Below, piece by piece: positions 46,301 through 59,889 of a stretch of 64,000 nt of DNA (position 1 is its first letter; each line of letters opens with the position of its first letter). The translations under genes were made by a program, and so were the position numbers. The notes under the pieces were generated by a model that saw nothing but the letters and a program-made list of their open reading frames with translations, searched no databases and was not told the origin of the DNA. The DNA lies in the NCBI GenBank assembly GCA_029532415.1, contig JAQOTA010000050.1, forward strand, positions 5,580,001 to 5,644,000. Direction: 5' to 3'. This DNA comes from Marasmius tenuissimus (Eukaryota; Basidiomycota; Agaricomycetes; Agaricales; Marasmiaceae).

Positions 46301-47536
46301 CTGCCTTGTTCCATCTAGGAGACTTGCTTTGTGCATATGAGCCATCACAATTCTCCGCCATTAGATGGCACGCACAACCTTGAACCTGTCAAACGACATA
46401 AATGGTCTTTCTCAACCATCTAAGATGCAGTCAAAAAAAAAGCAACGCGTTGGACAAGTATGACTCCGTACAGAACCCGGGGAGCGTTCGAACCAACCTA
46501 GTTCTACCATTCAGACTCTTGGCCTTCGGTTGAGGCGAGTTCATTGCCCACCCTAGACATGAGTCCGGTGCTCAAGTTATTCGATGCCTTCAGTGGAAAC
46601 CGTCCAAAGGTACGCCGTAGCTCAATCTGAGTACCCTCACATTACAGTCATCTTCTCCCAGATGGTCGGAGTCGTCGCAAGTATTCCTGTGACATGAATC
46701 TGCTACTACTCAAGCAACTCTTAACCCCAATCCGCCCGAAATTCTTTTAACCGTAGGAACCGCCCCGGACATGATTTGATCATTCGAGCTTTTCATCCCC
46801 GGTCCAGATATCAAGTAAGAGTTCAGCTTCTTTTCATCTCTAAATTCCGACTTCTGAAAGAGTGTATGCAGACCTCAAAGCATGCCTCCCCAACATTGCT
46901 TGCTCCAGTCAGACGGACTATGGTTGTCCTACACAGCCAGAGACCGACGAATCTCACTCCCGCCTGAGTTCAAGATGGACTATCTCCCATCTTTACTTCA
47001 GGCGCTCTATACAAATTTTGAAATGATGGAGATCTCCATCATCATTCATTTATGCAAGCTACTCTAACACTGGTACGCTCAGACGCCTCGAAGACACCGA
47101 GGATTGCCAACGCCATCGTGAGAGATGCAGGGAGATAATAGTGAAACGTATCATGGCGCTCAACCTGCCAGTATTGTTAAACACGCTCTCGATGTTGAGA
47201 ATTTGCTTCTGTTGATAGTTAACTCGGAGAGTAGCCTGGGCGTCTGCGATAAGTAATAGTTACAGCCCGTCACGAAATCGAGGGTAGCATCGGGTCATCC
47301 GATTAGTTCCGGTGATCTGCTTTCACGCTCTTTCGGGTTCCCGATCCTGATCAGAGTGCCTCACAGTATCACTCATGAACAACAGTATGTTGCTCTTTGG
47401 TTTGATGTAAGGTGGTATGGTGATTGCTGCGGTTGAGCGGGATACGCACAGCCTGAGTATATGATCTAGGCCGGCGGCTTCTATCTGATGAACTCAGACT
47501 CATACCCCCACTACAACCAATCTCATCCCGCTTCCT
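43324..47536. repeat. D module downstream of F3 and spacer before F4
   Basis: The first 2.5 kb is the diverged counterpart of 32.5-35 kb. A minus-strand string near 45112-45381 (YELELIGMITGFL, then PKPKLFYENVSERLSITLNS) and another at 46118-46348 look faintly coding, but no start or splice chain was found. I see no confident gene in the remainder up to F4. Confidence 0.35.
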
Positions 47537-50374
47537 ATGTTCCTGTCTCAGAACGCTTTGGATTCGGACGAGCAAAAGAACGTAGCTATGGGGCCTGAGA
47601 GGGATCGGAACTCCAACTACGGTCTTGGTAGCTTCACAGTCAATAGCAGCGTAATTCAGCAAACGGTGACGCGCCGGTTGAAGTGGTATATTCAGGGTAC
47701 GAAGGAGGAAGAGGAAAAGTACGAGGAGGTAAGTGGTAGGGACTCCGTGTAGATGTGCTGCGCTCGCTCTCACGCCATCTTACAGTACGGTGAATACAAG
47801 CACGGTGATATCCAGTTCTTCAAGCCAATACATCATGAAAGACTGCGGGGGAGATATGACTCAACAACGAAACAATGGGTTACGGCTGACTGTGAACGAA
47901 GCATCGTGCTTGGCCAAATTGTGTCGGGCGAAGGGAAGGGGACAATTGTTACTGTGGAGGCCTTTGAAGGCAGGAATGCCCCAGAGGTACGGATGTCTGT
48001 TCCTGAGCAAGTTCTGAGCTCCTGATAGTCAAGGTAGATCTGGAAACAAAGCTTTGTGCGTTATTATTCTACTGGACGAGGCTTGTAGGTTTTCCATCTT
48101 CCTGGCAGGGAGGAAGTGTAGTTGAAACATTGAAGTTTTCAACGTGTGAATAACGCTCATCTCTGTGCGCTCAACCGATCCAAAGTTCCACTACTGATTT
48201 TTACGGGCGGCAAGTGAATTTGACTCCTTTCAATGGAGATATTGGTTGACAACTCTTGTACTTCAGGACTTATACCGATAGCACACTTTGCGGGAAATGT
48301 TGGGTTGTTGGGCCAGAGATATCTCTTCAACTTACTTGTGAGTAGCTACAAGATTGAACCCGACTACTCATTCATGCAGCTGTAGAACCAATGGGATTGC
48401 GGCTATGAGGACTTGGTGTGGATGGATCCTACACGCGGAATGATCTGTCAGGGTCCACAGGGGCCGGATCCGGATATTGACTGGGCCGGTGACAATTTGG
48501 AGATCAAAAACTTGCCTTCAACCATTGATTTCCTTGAAGAAGATGTCTTTTTGCGCTTTCTCGCAAGTTGCAAGTCAAAGAAAGTCGATCGTGCATTTGT
48601 GGGCTTCATTAGTTGGGCTTGGGATAGCGAAATTGTCCCTCAGTCATTCCATCGACCAACTGTCTTTTCCATTCAAACTGGCGCCCCCATTGCCTTTGCA
48701 AACAATGACTGGGACATCTATGAGACCAACCTTACAGAAAAGAAAGTGTTGGATAATGGGTATACAAGGTGAGATTCTCAGAAATCATAGTACGCCACTC
48801 TGTCTTAAATCTTTTGAGTAGATTCCGACTGTTCGACGAAGATGATGGGAACTGGCTTCTACTAGGGATGAATTGGAACGCAGGAGAAGCCTGGACCGCG
48901 CAAGCACCGAGCATCTTTCATTCTCAAGGGACTTCATTGGAGGATTCCGGGGATTTCAGTTTGTCATCATCTGTGTACTATTTTTTACACTAGCTGATAT
49001 TGGGTAGGGTTCGTCTGGCGCGAGGCATTGTTGGAAGGCCCCCTTAGTGTATCGCCCTCCGAGTTCCAACGACAACACAAGCAGTCACTCTACCTCTTTG
49101 TCTGCCTGCCCCCTCCTGACTTCCTCAGTGGCAACACATCTTCCCTTCACTTCTGGTCTTTCAATGACGACGGTCAATCCCCAATCTCACACACAGCATG
49201 TGTTGACTTCGGCCTTCCCATTGAGCTGGATTTTAGAGATGCTGGTTTCAGGTTATGGTCGTGGTCCACCGAGCACTACAAGTTAGGTCATCGATATCAA
49301 CACCTCCGAGCGTTCGACCCAACTACTACGAATTTTGTTCGACATCTCGGATTGAATCATTACACTTCCCAACCTACCAATGATCTGGATCGGTTCGAGG
49401 AAATCCTTGGAGGTGAGTCGCCTGATTCTCAATCACAACATTCATGTTCTTCTCTTGATGCAGGTCGAGGCTCTGTACATCCACAATCCTCCCTCACTAT
49501 CAACTTTGACAAATCCATCACTGCAGAAGGCTTATCAAACACGCAAGGCGAAAGATCCACCGAGATCTCGTTTTCTCAAGGCACTGTTGAAACCCGGCGT
49601 GTAACTTCTGCTACCAGCTCAGGCCGAGACGTTGCCAACCAGCGACAGTGTACTGATATGGTATATGAAGGCACGAGCACGGGCCACGCGCTTCAAGTAC
49701 GCTGATAGTTCATCATTCCTGTCCCTGTCGTCTTACGGACCTACTGATAGCCCCTTCACTGGGCCGGCGAATCCACCAGCGAGTCTCAAACAAAGAAGAA
49801 ATCGACTCAAAGGCACGGAAACCAATTTAAGGAGACAGGTACACCCATAATAGGGCCGACTTCTATCCTCTCTGAAAGCTGTCACTCACCAGACCAAGAC
49901 TTGTGCCCGTCGAGCGAGGACTGCTCACGAACCTGTCCCGTTGGTGATGGCTTCTCTTATGCCCACCAGGGAAGCCACCCTCAACCGAGGTTATATCCAC
50001 CTGGGACACTCTCATCAGGACCTACCTCATCTAACATGTCCAGTGGTGTGGAGGTGCCAACCACCGACAAGATTGCGAAATACCCATCCACATCAAAGTT
50101 TGACTTGTATTCCAGTACGGGGATGGCTACCATTGGGAATCGCAACAAATCGAGAGCTCCTACTGACACCAACATCACCGCATCTAATGCTCACTTTCCT
50201 CCGACTACAGGGTGGACGGGGGTGACACAGATTGCAAGGAAGGACGAGCCTCGCAGATTGTCCTCATGGGGTCTGGATGAGGCTGTCGATCCTCCCTATC
50301 ATACATCCTTGAGCTCAGATAGCTCTGATGTCAACCGGTTGTGTGTCCTCTTCGGTCGCTTGAAGCTCACTTGA
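47537..50374 (+). CDS. F4: divergent F-family protein, B subfamily
   Basis: Supported exons: 47537..47728, 47786..47986, 48136..48209, 48267..48337, 48386..48768, 48822..48958, 49008..49412, 49464..49696 and 49751..50374. Exons of 71, 383, 137 and 405 nt equal those in F3 although the sequence is far diverged. A small exon between 47987 and 48135 is needed to bridge the phase; I could not fix it (the best candidate begins near 48018). The intron after 48209 starts GCAAGT, a GC-AG intron. The N-terminus is unlike the A copies and lacks a clear GGTF motif. The core motifs VWMDPTRGMICQGPQGP and FDPTTTNFVRHLGLN are kept. The exon 9 basic cluster is reduced to NQRQ. The 208-codon last exon encodes a Ser/Pro/Thr-rich tail ending in LCVLFGRLKLT. 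Possibly functional. Confidence 0.6.
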
Positions 50375-53209
50375 AGTACCGCTCAGAGATGTTATTGATG
50401 GATGCAGTCGAGTATTTGGGGCGGCATACATGGGGGAACAGAGATATGTGTCTCTGTATTGTGGAATCTTGTATCGAGATAGCAAGGAATCGGCGTCGCT
50501 CAGTGCTGGAAGCAGTTGTGGGTGCTTGTGGGTAATAGATATTGATAACGACATTGCCACTTATCTACATATTCTGTACGACTTCCTATTTCTATTCCTG
50601 TAAGTACTGTAACCATTGTCCTGATGGGTCACTATTATTTAACTTCCACTGCTTTACCGGCGTACTCAAAGATGTTAAGTTGTTCATGCTGCTCACAGGT
50701 CTAATCAGTGCCAGAGAACGATTATCTCAGGACACATCTAACTCTCGTTGGTTCATTTCAATACGCACATGCTGTCTATTGCTCTTGTAACAAGAAAGGT
50801 GGTAAATTCAAGTTGATAAGTACCGAACCAAACATAAAACATTGCTGGTGTTTGACTGAGATGTCCGTTTTTGTTCTGTCGCACAAGGTTCAACGACATT
50901 GGTTGTGATGAGCCAGCATGACGCCTAGCGCAGAGGACTACAACATAGCTATACTACTACTTACCAGAGAGGAGTTTTAGAGAGATAGAGGCGAGACGTA
51001 GAAGCTCAAGCACACTGTAGATTCATGTAGAGAACTACGAGCTTATATACATGTAGATACAATAGAGTTACCATATAAGGACGACAATAGAATTTGTACA
51101 TATGAGCATAATGAACAATGAAGAATGGAACAATAGCGAATGCATTGTCCCACATAATACAATGGCGGGAAGTATGAACCGGGACTTTGGATATACCGGG
51201 ATCTAATTATAGTCCACGGATTCAACAGGTTGACGCTAGAAAAAAGGTGTGGGAGGTGCCATTGACCGGGAAGCGTAAACTCGATGGGCTCTCCATAGGT
51301 GGCTTGAGTGAAAATGATCTGGCAGAATGGGTGAAGCGACGAGCTCACTGAGTAATATGGACGACTGAGGTCCGGTCGTTGAGTGAAGCTCAGCCTTAGG
51401 AAGCCACAGTGAAAGATAATCCAGACGACGAAATTCGGAGGTTGCGAGCATGGGTAATTGTACAAGTAGAGGAGATCTGAAACTCGAAGAGTTTGAGGAA
51501 AAATCTACAATGAGCGAACGTTCTGAACTGAAACAAGGTGAGTTAAAAGATTGCAATTAATTGAGACCGGCTGCCACACACGTTTTGCCATCAAAATCTC
51601 CTTTTCCTCAGGCCTCAGAGCTCATGGTTTTACTATGTAGTAAAAGCATCATGAGCGAGGGGGAAATTGCGAGGCAGTTTCACTGGATTCGGGTGGCCGA
51701 TAGGATTGATTGAATACCGGTAGAATTGTCTTGATAAATACTTCTAACCCTACCGAAGGCGTAAATGAGTCCGAGTTATGTTCAGAGATGTGGCACCCAC
51801 CCAAGAGATCCTCTATCCTCAGAATCACCGACCAAAATCAGCCAAGGCCTTGAAGATGATGGCCTGTACTTCGAGCCATTGATGAGTAGAATTTCTGTAG
51901 TCTTTCCATGCTGATGGGTGAAAGAATGACGAAAATTGTAAGTATGCATTAGAGAGAAAGTCGGATGGATGAGGGTCAGAAATGGTTGTGCACCGGAGGA
52001 ACGTTGGGCTCGTTGGGATCAAACCATAGGGAGGTTGACCATGGTTGAAGAGGGATTCATTCTGCTTGGTTTCCTTGGGGTTTACAGCAGATAATCGTTA
52101 GGTTGGCGTCGGTCGAGGCAGGAGTTATCAACCAGGGAGGGTGGAGTATAAGCGTGGTTTCTGGGCAGGTGCTGGTAGCCTAGTGGAAAACTGGGAGAGG
52201 ATTGCGCTGGAAGAGCTATTTGAGCCATTTTGAGTATTTCTGGTTACTTGAGATTGAGGGGTGTTTGTGGTTTGTCCAAGGGTGAGCCTGAGACATATTT
52301 GATTGATAAAAATCATACTCACCAACACCTTGGACCTTCCCACCATGTCTTTTTATCTCCGTGCTTTCAGTTGATGATTAGGAAAATCTTTGAGGATTTC
52401 TGGACTAGTTGAGTTGAAGAATGACGATTAAAGAGGTCTGAGGCTTTTATATGCAAGTGGTGGTCTTGGTCAACGCTGTGGTCGCTGACAAATCCATGTT
52501 TCATGCTGTGTGCAACACCCACCACCATCACTTGGCCTGACATTTTTGAAGCTCTGATTCCACTCCTCTCATCTACGCCAAAGCCGATATAAACAAAAAT
52601 AAAACGCTCAACAAGAAAATCAGCAAGATGTGTTTCATTCATGCCCTCCCCGAGTCTCACAACCCTGTCGAATGTTGAACAGCGCACCCGCAACCTCTTG
52701 AAAAAGAGGGATTGGAAGACAATCTGGCGTTTGCCTAGTTGACAGGCTCGCTGAGAATGGGAATCGTGTTGGTGAGGTATAACCTACCCCATATTCTTAC
52801 AATACTCACCCTGAATCAACCAGCTTCTTGATACTCCGGTCATCATTGGAAAGGCTCTGCTTGCATCTCAACATTCCCTGAATTTAATATGAGGTTGTTG
52901 CTCTACTTGCCTCTCCCTCTGTTTACTTCCAGGACACGGCAGGAATCGCAGTGTAGGCTGCATGAAGTTTGATCCTCGAGAGCTGCTCAGACTTGAATAG
53001 TGCGCATGCAATTACAATTGTTAACAAGCGCAAAGTCTTTTTGCCTCGTAGAGCCTCAATACAAGACCCAGACAGTGCTCATTGTGCGTTGTTGTTTTTC
53101 ATCAGATTTCTTTTCCAAGCCAACAGTTCCCAGAACTTGTTGCGCCTTCTGATTATACATTCAGAAGCTCATATTCATCCCTCCCCAAGTGACAATGTCA
53201 ATTCCTGTC
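50375..53209. repeat. Module downstream of F4
   Basis: The first 2.3 kb is the counterpart of the region after F1b. A plus-strand string at about 51450-51538 (MGNCTSRGDLKLEEFEEKST) resembles one at 23068. The shared element GTGGTCTTGGTCAACGC occurs near 52458. From about 52700 to 53209 I see nothing recognisable. The end of the duplicated array is somewhere in this interval. Confidence 0.4.
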
Positions 53210-53669
53210 TCACCTGATACCTGCAATGGCATTGGTCTTGGCAAACTCAGTCCCATAAGTTTTGACTGTGGCTCGCCAGAGCTGGTCATCAATGTCATTG
53301 TGCCAAAGAAACAGAGTATGTACCTCGTTCGATAGCGAAGAAACGTGAGACTGTCTCGCTAATAATTTCCCAAACGTCGGGTGTGATGTCTGCTCGTTCA
53401 CCTAGGGAAATATCGAGTTCGTCGGTTTGGAGAACTAGATGATCGGATGAGATTGAGGGGAAGTGGCGGAGAGCGCATTTCCTTGCGTCCTACGAACCCC
53501 CGTCAAAGTTAGCTGTTCGTTGCTCGGCTCTCAAAAGAAGAAGAGGTTGTTTGCCCACAAGGTAGTTTGCTGGCCTTCTTACGATGACTCGTTTGGTTGC
53601 ACGTTCGTCGCAGAATAAGACGAGCCTCTGATCACTTGATTTGCGATGGTCCACAGCAATTTTGGGCAT
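53210..53669 (-). CDS. Small unknown three-exon gene
   Basis: Model: complement(join(53210..53220, 53324..53489, 53583..53669)), 87 residues, GT-AG introns, phases consistent. The protein starts MPKIAVDHRKSSDQRLVLFC and continues with CALRHFPSISSDHLVLQTDE and ADITPDVWEIISETVSRFF. The pattern of a short beta-rich start, then a segment with DHLVLQTDELD, then an ITPDVW helix recalls small agaricomycete proteins of unknown function (from memory). The last exon is only 11 nt and adds GIR before the stop, so the 3' end may be wrong or truncated. It lies back to back with histone H4, sharing a 400 bp upstream region. Confidence 0.5.
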
Positions 53670-53961
53670 GCTCAGGATGTCACTTGCAGACGGGTTATTT
53701 ACAGCCCTCGAGAGGTAAGCAGATATCTTGAAGCACTTCAGAGCTCAGAACAACACTTTCAGAGAGATTTCCCCAGTCAAACGAGCTGTGGTGGTGGTGG
53801 TAGCGAGTCAAGTTTGAAAGCTGTGGACGCTGACAGTGACAGGCCCTCACAACGACTAATACAGTCATCTCGGCAAATGCCGCGGCGCTAAATGGGCGTT
53901 AGGAGTCAGAACGCGTTTTGGTTGAAAAGCGATGCGCGACCGTGGTCTGTGCGTGTGAATA

Positions 53962-53987
53962 CACGTGCCACACGCGCCTTTATAAGG
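53962..53987 (+). promoter_or_regulatory. Histone H4 promoter: CACGTG and TATA box
   Basis: TATAAGG at 53981-53987 lies 81 bp before the H4 ATG. A CACGTG palindrome at 53962-53967 lies about 14 bp further upstream. The leader after it is CA-rich (ACCACCACCACCGCACAACA), typical of a strongly expressed fungal gene. Confidence 0.55.
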
Positions 53988-54067
53988 CGAGGCCATCAAC
54001 AAACACGTCCTTACACCCCAACCACCACCACCGCACAACACTCTTCCCCTCACTCAACAACTACAAC

Positions 54068-54575
<508 letters not shown>

Positions 54576-55008
54576 ACCTGTGAGAGCAATGTGTCATCTG
54601 TCGTGGGCGTTTTCTGATGCGTTGTTGGCAGTCCGTCTCCCGACCTTATCATGTTCTTGGATTCCTTTTTCCCCTTTACTTTTAGTATCGTTCTGTATAT
54701 GTATTGTCCATGTATCTTGATAGACTACTAACTATGTTATATGGTCCTCCATTATCACCGCAGTCCGGGAGTCCCAATTTGCACAAGATCATGCCATCAG
54801 GAACGTCAAGAGAATGCCGCCGGACATAACGACAATTGTATTGCTTACTTAATATTGATCGTTCACGTGGGTATCTGAACGCGCACGGGCCACCCACGAC
54901 GGCAGTCTACTGTGTAAACCTTTTTCGTTTCGTTTTCCCAGTCCCCGATTACTTTCGTCTTCAACTTTTCTCGGCTTTTCTCTCTTTCTCCTTCTTGAAC
55001 CTCGAAAA
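54576..55008. other. H4 3' region and SIN3 upstream region
   Basis: No gene. A pyrimidine-rich tract (about 54915-55000, CTTTTCTCGGCTTTTCTCTC and similar) directly precedes the SIN3 start, as is common for fungal leaders. Confidence 0.5.
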
Positions 55009-58000
55009 ATGGTCGAAGATGATCCCATGAACGGCACCACGCAGATTAAGACAGCAGCAGCAGCAGAAGGACCCGGGAAAGCTACCGAGGGCGCCAAAGA
55101 GGGTGCTGTTGGGGAAGGAGGAAGCAAAGTGATTGAAGAAGGAGAGGTGATTTCGGAGGAAGTTAAAGCGCCGGAAGAAAAGGCAGAAGAAGCGGCAGGA
55201 AAGCAGCAATCGCCTCCACAGCCATCGCCTCCGACTTTACCAGCTGACGATCAACCTGAATCCGAGGTGAACGCTCTGGTGACGCAAACAATTCTATCCC
55301 TCGACAACCACAACAACGCCATCATCTCTCCTCCTTCCCCCAATTCACTTGCTCAATCTCAAGCGTTGCTTATGCAGCCTTCGGCTTCGTCGTCGTCGTC
55401 ACCAACGCAGTCGTCTGCTGAACGCCCGTTGAACGTTACGGATGCTCTCAGTTACTTGGACCATGTCAAGGTCCAGTTCCATGACCAGCCGGACGTGTAT
55501 AACCATTTCCTGGATATCATGAAGGAGTTCAAGAGTCAACAGTGAGTCGGCTTTTGTCTACATCTGGGTGCTGAGCTCTCACTCATTTTGCTACTACGCA
55601 CTCTTTCACATTAATTAGAATTGACACCCCTGGAGTCATCAAACGTGTCTCGCATCTGTTCCAAGGACACCCGATTCTTATCCAAGGATTCAATACGTTT
55701 CTGCCTGCTGGATACCGGATAGAATGCTCTATGGACGCTAAGCAGATTACTGTGACGACACCCAGGGGAACGACGATGCAGACGACTGGCGGTGGTCGGG
55801 GCAAGACGGCGTTCTCGTGGTCGATGACTGAGCCTGGTGAATGTCAGTTTAGCCGGTCCTCTCTCCTTCCCCTCCCCTCCCTTGTATTGACTTGTTCCAT
55901 TCAGCAGTAGCCAAACCGACGGAAATCACGATCCCCCCACAACACCCGGCAACTCCGGAACCAGCACCAGCCCCTCCACCACCTGCACCTGCACCTGCAC
56001 CCGCACCCGCAACTACGACCGCGGCGACTTCCACCTCCAACGCCAGCCAACAACCTCGTGTCATTGTCGGTGGAGGTCCGCTCGCGGGCATGGCTCAACA
56101 ACAAGCGATGGAACCAGCAGTAGCCTACGTCCAGAAAATCAAGCAACGTTGCGACCCCGAGGTCTACAAGCAGTTTTTGGACATCTTATCGAGATATCAC
56201 CATGCTCCAGAGACGATCGATGAGGTGGGCTATTCTATTCCGTTACTTTTTTTTCTTCTTTTTTTTCTTTCTTGTCCGTGCTTCTTTGTACGGGCCATCA
56301 CCTTCTCGGCCTCGGAAATTTGTGTATCGATTGAAGACGAAGAACATGAGGCGTGCTTTGATATTTCTCTCCCCATCCCCCAGTCTTTCTTCTTCCTTTC
56401 TTGTTCTCTACCTTTCTCTTCGGTTACAGTGCGTTGACACTCTTTTCTCCGTTTCTAGGAAGAAGTCTCCCGCCAAATCGCCCGCCTGTTCAAGAACGCC
56501 CCAGACCTCCGAGCAGACTTTAGAATCTTCATGCCGGACCAGAACCAGGGTTACCTCGACGACACCACCGGCTTGATGGACGACCCTCATTTCAGGATCG
56601 GCACACCTGACGTGAAAGGCAAACGCAAACTGGATGCCGTTGCGTCTGGTTCGAGTCAACCGCAGAAGAAGAAACGAAGAGCTGGGGAACGAGGGAGGGA
56701 GAGGGAAAGAGGCAGAGCGAAGGAGATGGATCAGATGTCTTTGAGGCAGAGCTCTAGGGTATGCTGCCTTTCCCCCTCCCCTCCCCCCAGTGTATGCCAA
56801 CGCTAACGTTCTTTTCTGTCAAAGAAATCCAAGACCGACTCGTCTTCACGTTACGCAGCTGCGGGCGGTTCTGCTTCTGACCGACGAGGTGGTGCTGGTG
56901 GTTCGTCTGGCGCAGGGATGATGACGCCAGCACAGGGACCAGCGCAGATTATCCCTCCCCGACCTGTACCCCCACCGAACGACCCTATACATTTCTTCGA
57001 CCGAGTCAAACGTGCTATCGACAGCCGTGAGACGTACAACGAGTTCCTCAAAGTCATCAATCTGTTTACGCAAGGCTATATCGACACGGCGACGCTCGTT
57101 AAGGAGAGTCAAAACTTTTTGGTTGGGGATGGGGAGTTGATGAAGCAGTTTAAGGAGATCCTCGGGTGGGACGAGAGGAAGGAGAGGGAGAGTTGGTTGT
57201 TTGAGCAGCAGTTGACGGAGAGAGGGATGCAAGGCGGGTGGTCGAGGCCGACTATTGCCGTCGTTAACGGTGGGGGCGTTGTGAGACCGGGGAAAGTGGA
57301 TTTGAATGTGCAGTATGGGAGTTATCGGAGGTTGCCTGCGGATGTGAGTGTTGTCATCGTCTTGGGAGCGTGCAGTTTGCTGACTGGCATTTTTTTTTCA
57401 AAAGGAAATCAACGTTTCTTGTTCAGGCAGAGACGAGATGTGCCGTTCTGTTCTCAACGACGAATGGGTCTCGCATCCAAGCTGGGCGTCTGAAGAGACG
57501 GGGTTCATCGTCAACAAGAAGAACGTGTACGAAGAGGCTCTTCACCGCAGCGAAGAAGAACGACACGAATACGATTTCCATATCGAGGCCATTGCCCGTA
57601 CGATCGCCATCCTCGAACCTCTCGCCAACAAAATCGCCGTGCTCAACACGGAAGAGAAAAACGGGTTCAAAATCAGCAGACCCAACCTGGGCGGGTCAGC
57701 CAAAGCGATACACCACCGAGTCATCAAAAAGATCTACGGGCGAGAAGCAGGCATGGACGTTATCCAAGCCATGCAAGATACCCCAGCCTTCGCCATCCCT
57801 GTCGTCCTCTCCCGACTGAAACAGAAAGAAGAAGAATGGAAACGGGGACAACGTGAATGGCATAAAGTCTGGCGAGAGGTCGATTCCCGCAACTATGCTA
57901 AATCGTTGGACCAACAATGCATCTCGTTCAAGATCGCAGACAAAAAAGCGCTCACGACCAAAGCGTTCGTGAACCAGATCGAGGTGGCTCGAGAAGAACA

Positions 58001-59889
58001 GATGGCGAAACGGGCTTCTCTGATCGATCCGTTGTTTGCGAGGACGAGGCCGAGACATCAGTTGGAGTTTATGGTTGGGGATACGGGGACGTTACAGGAC
58101 GGGGTCAAGTTGGTCGTTTCGTTTTTGGATCGGACGCAGGGGCAGATACAGTTTTCGGAGAGGAAGAGGATTGAGGGGTTTTTGAGGAGTTTTGTGCCGT
58201 TGTTTTTTTGTTTGGATGGTGGGGTGTTTAATGCTGCGTTTACGGTGGTTAGTGTGCTGGATGCGTCGTCTGGGTCTGGGCCTGGGGTTGGTGGTGGGGG
58301 TGTGGATGCGTCGGATGTGAGTGATGATGGGACGAGTGATGTGGAGATGGGGAGTGTGGTTAGTGGGGTTTCGGGGAGGAGTGGGTCGAAGGGGAAGAAG
58401 GGCGGGAATGCTGGGAACGACCTCCGGAAGAAGTTGTTGGCAAAGTCGACGACGAACAGGAGGACGAGAGCGCAAGAGGCTGCGTCGCCGTCGATATCGA
58501 GGGTGGCTTCACCGGCGCCGTCGCAGCAGGATGAGGAGGCCAAGGTCGATCCGGTGACGCCTGGTCCGAGTAGACGAGGTCCGAAGAAGAATACTTTCCA
58601 CACGAATACCGTGTTTTATGTGCTTTTAAGGTTACTCGAGGTAATGTGTTTACCTCGTTGGTCTGGTTGGTATTGTACTCACGCTCCTGTGATTCAGGTC
58701 TTGTACTCCCGCCTTACACTGTTCAAGACGATATCCCAGAAACTATCTCAAGAATCTGTCACCGAGCACCCGAACCCCATAGCAGAAACCCTGAACCTGC
58801 TCCCTTCAACTCCGAACGGTATGGTCAACGGCCTAGATAAGCCTTCCAACGGCAACGGAAACCACCTATACGAGTTGATGCTCGAATCTTGTGAACGTTT
58901 GTTCGACAACGAAATCGAGCAAACCTCGTTCGAAGACCAGATGCGACATATGTTTGGGATCAAGGAGGCTTACAAGATCTTTACGATTGACAAGTTGATT
59001 GGGGTGATCATTAAGCAGGTTTGTGCCCTCGCGGGATTAGTGTGTGTGGAGTATGATGCTGATAAGGCCTTTTTTGCAGGTCCAACTCGTGTTCACGGAT
59101 GCGAAGAGTTCCGAGCTGTTGGAGGTTTTGAAACGTGACAGGGCGTTGCCTTCTTTCACGACGCAAGACCAGCTTAATAGCCGGAGGAGTGCGGAGAAGA
59201 TACTTGGCCCGGATGAGAATATATTCCGGATTGATTGGGTGCGTACTTGAGAGTTTTTGGTTCTCGATGTCCAGTTGCTGAAAGATATTTTTTGGAAGCT
59301 TTCTGAGACGAAGAAGATAACTGTCCAGTTGATTGGGAAAGATGATTCGCGGTTCGAGAACTCCGAGGTCTTGACTGAGAGGTGGCAGACTTACATCGAC
59401 TCATACGTTTCGGAGGATACCTCTGCTGGTGTGCCAACCACGAAACCCAAGTCGCCATTCCTTCGAAGGTAGGAGCTACTTGCCTCAATGTCGACGTGCC
59501 TAACCCTCGCCTGTTGTTGCAGGAACCTCCCTCCGTCGCTTCCTACTCCCGAAATTCAAGACGAAGCAAGTACAGGGTCGGCACCAGCATCTCCATCTCC
59601 GCCCTTACCCACAGTACTCGCACAAGACAACCTCGAGATCAAGATCTGTGTACGGACGTACCGGTTGTTCTTCGTGCCAGGGACGGAAGACTACCTCTTC
59701 ACTATCCAAGATCTCGAGACTACCCAGAAGTCGCTTGCGCACATCAAGGTGAGGGACGAGTTACGACGAAAGTGGTCACCGGACAGTCTTGGCGGCGGGG
59801 TGAATGGTCAGAGCCAGAGTAATCAAGCTCAAGCTGTCGATGAGGCAGAGGCTCAGAGTGCGGTTGTTGTAGTGCCGGGTACGGATTAG
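55009..59889 (+). CDS. SIN3: SIN3 transcriptional corepressor scaffold
   Basis: Model: join(55009..55541, 55619..55836, 55905..56224, 56459..56758, 56825..57343, 57405..58640, 58698..59018, 59080..59238, 59275..59468, 59523..59889), 1388 residues, all phases closing. An acidic, Ala/Glu-rich N-terminus leads to PAH1 (about 139-215, [20 protein letters not shown]), PAH2 (about 318-390, [20 protein letters not shown]), PAH3 (about 510-575, [20 protein letters not shown]) and the HDAC-interaction region (from about 613, [20 protein letters not shown]). A Sin3 C-terminal domain follows a basic disordered stretch (about 940-1030). PAH domains bind repressors such as Opi1/Ume6-type factors and the HID binds Rpd3-class deacetylase, so it acts in the nucleus. 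A Pro/Ala dipeptide run (about 261-290) lies between PAH1 and PAH2. Confidence 0.95.

Noticed and set aside
55849..56146. Minus-strand Gly/Ala-rich frames opposite the SIN3 PAH1-PAH2 linker
   Set aside because: These are complements of the Pro/Ala repeat (CCTGCACCTGCACC) and arise from its base composition.
58058..58603. A 181-codon minus-strand frame over SIN3
   Set aside because: It is the antisense shadow of the basic, low-complexity stretch of SIN3 exon 6; it has no splice partners and the sense frame is clearly the gene.
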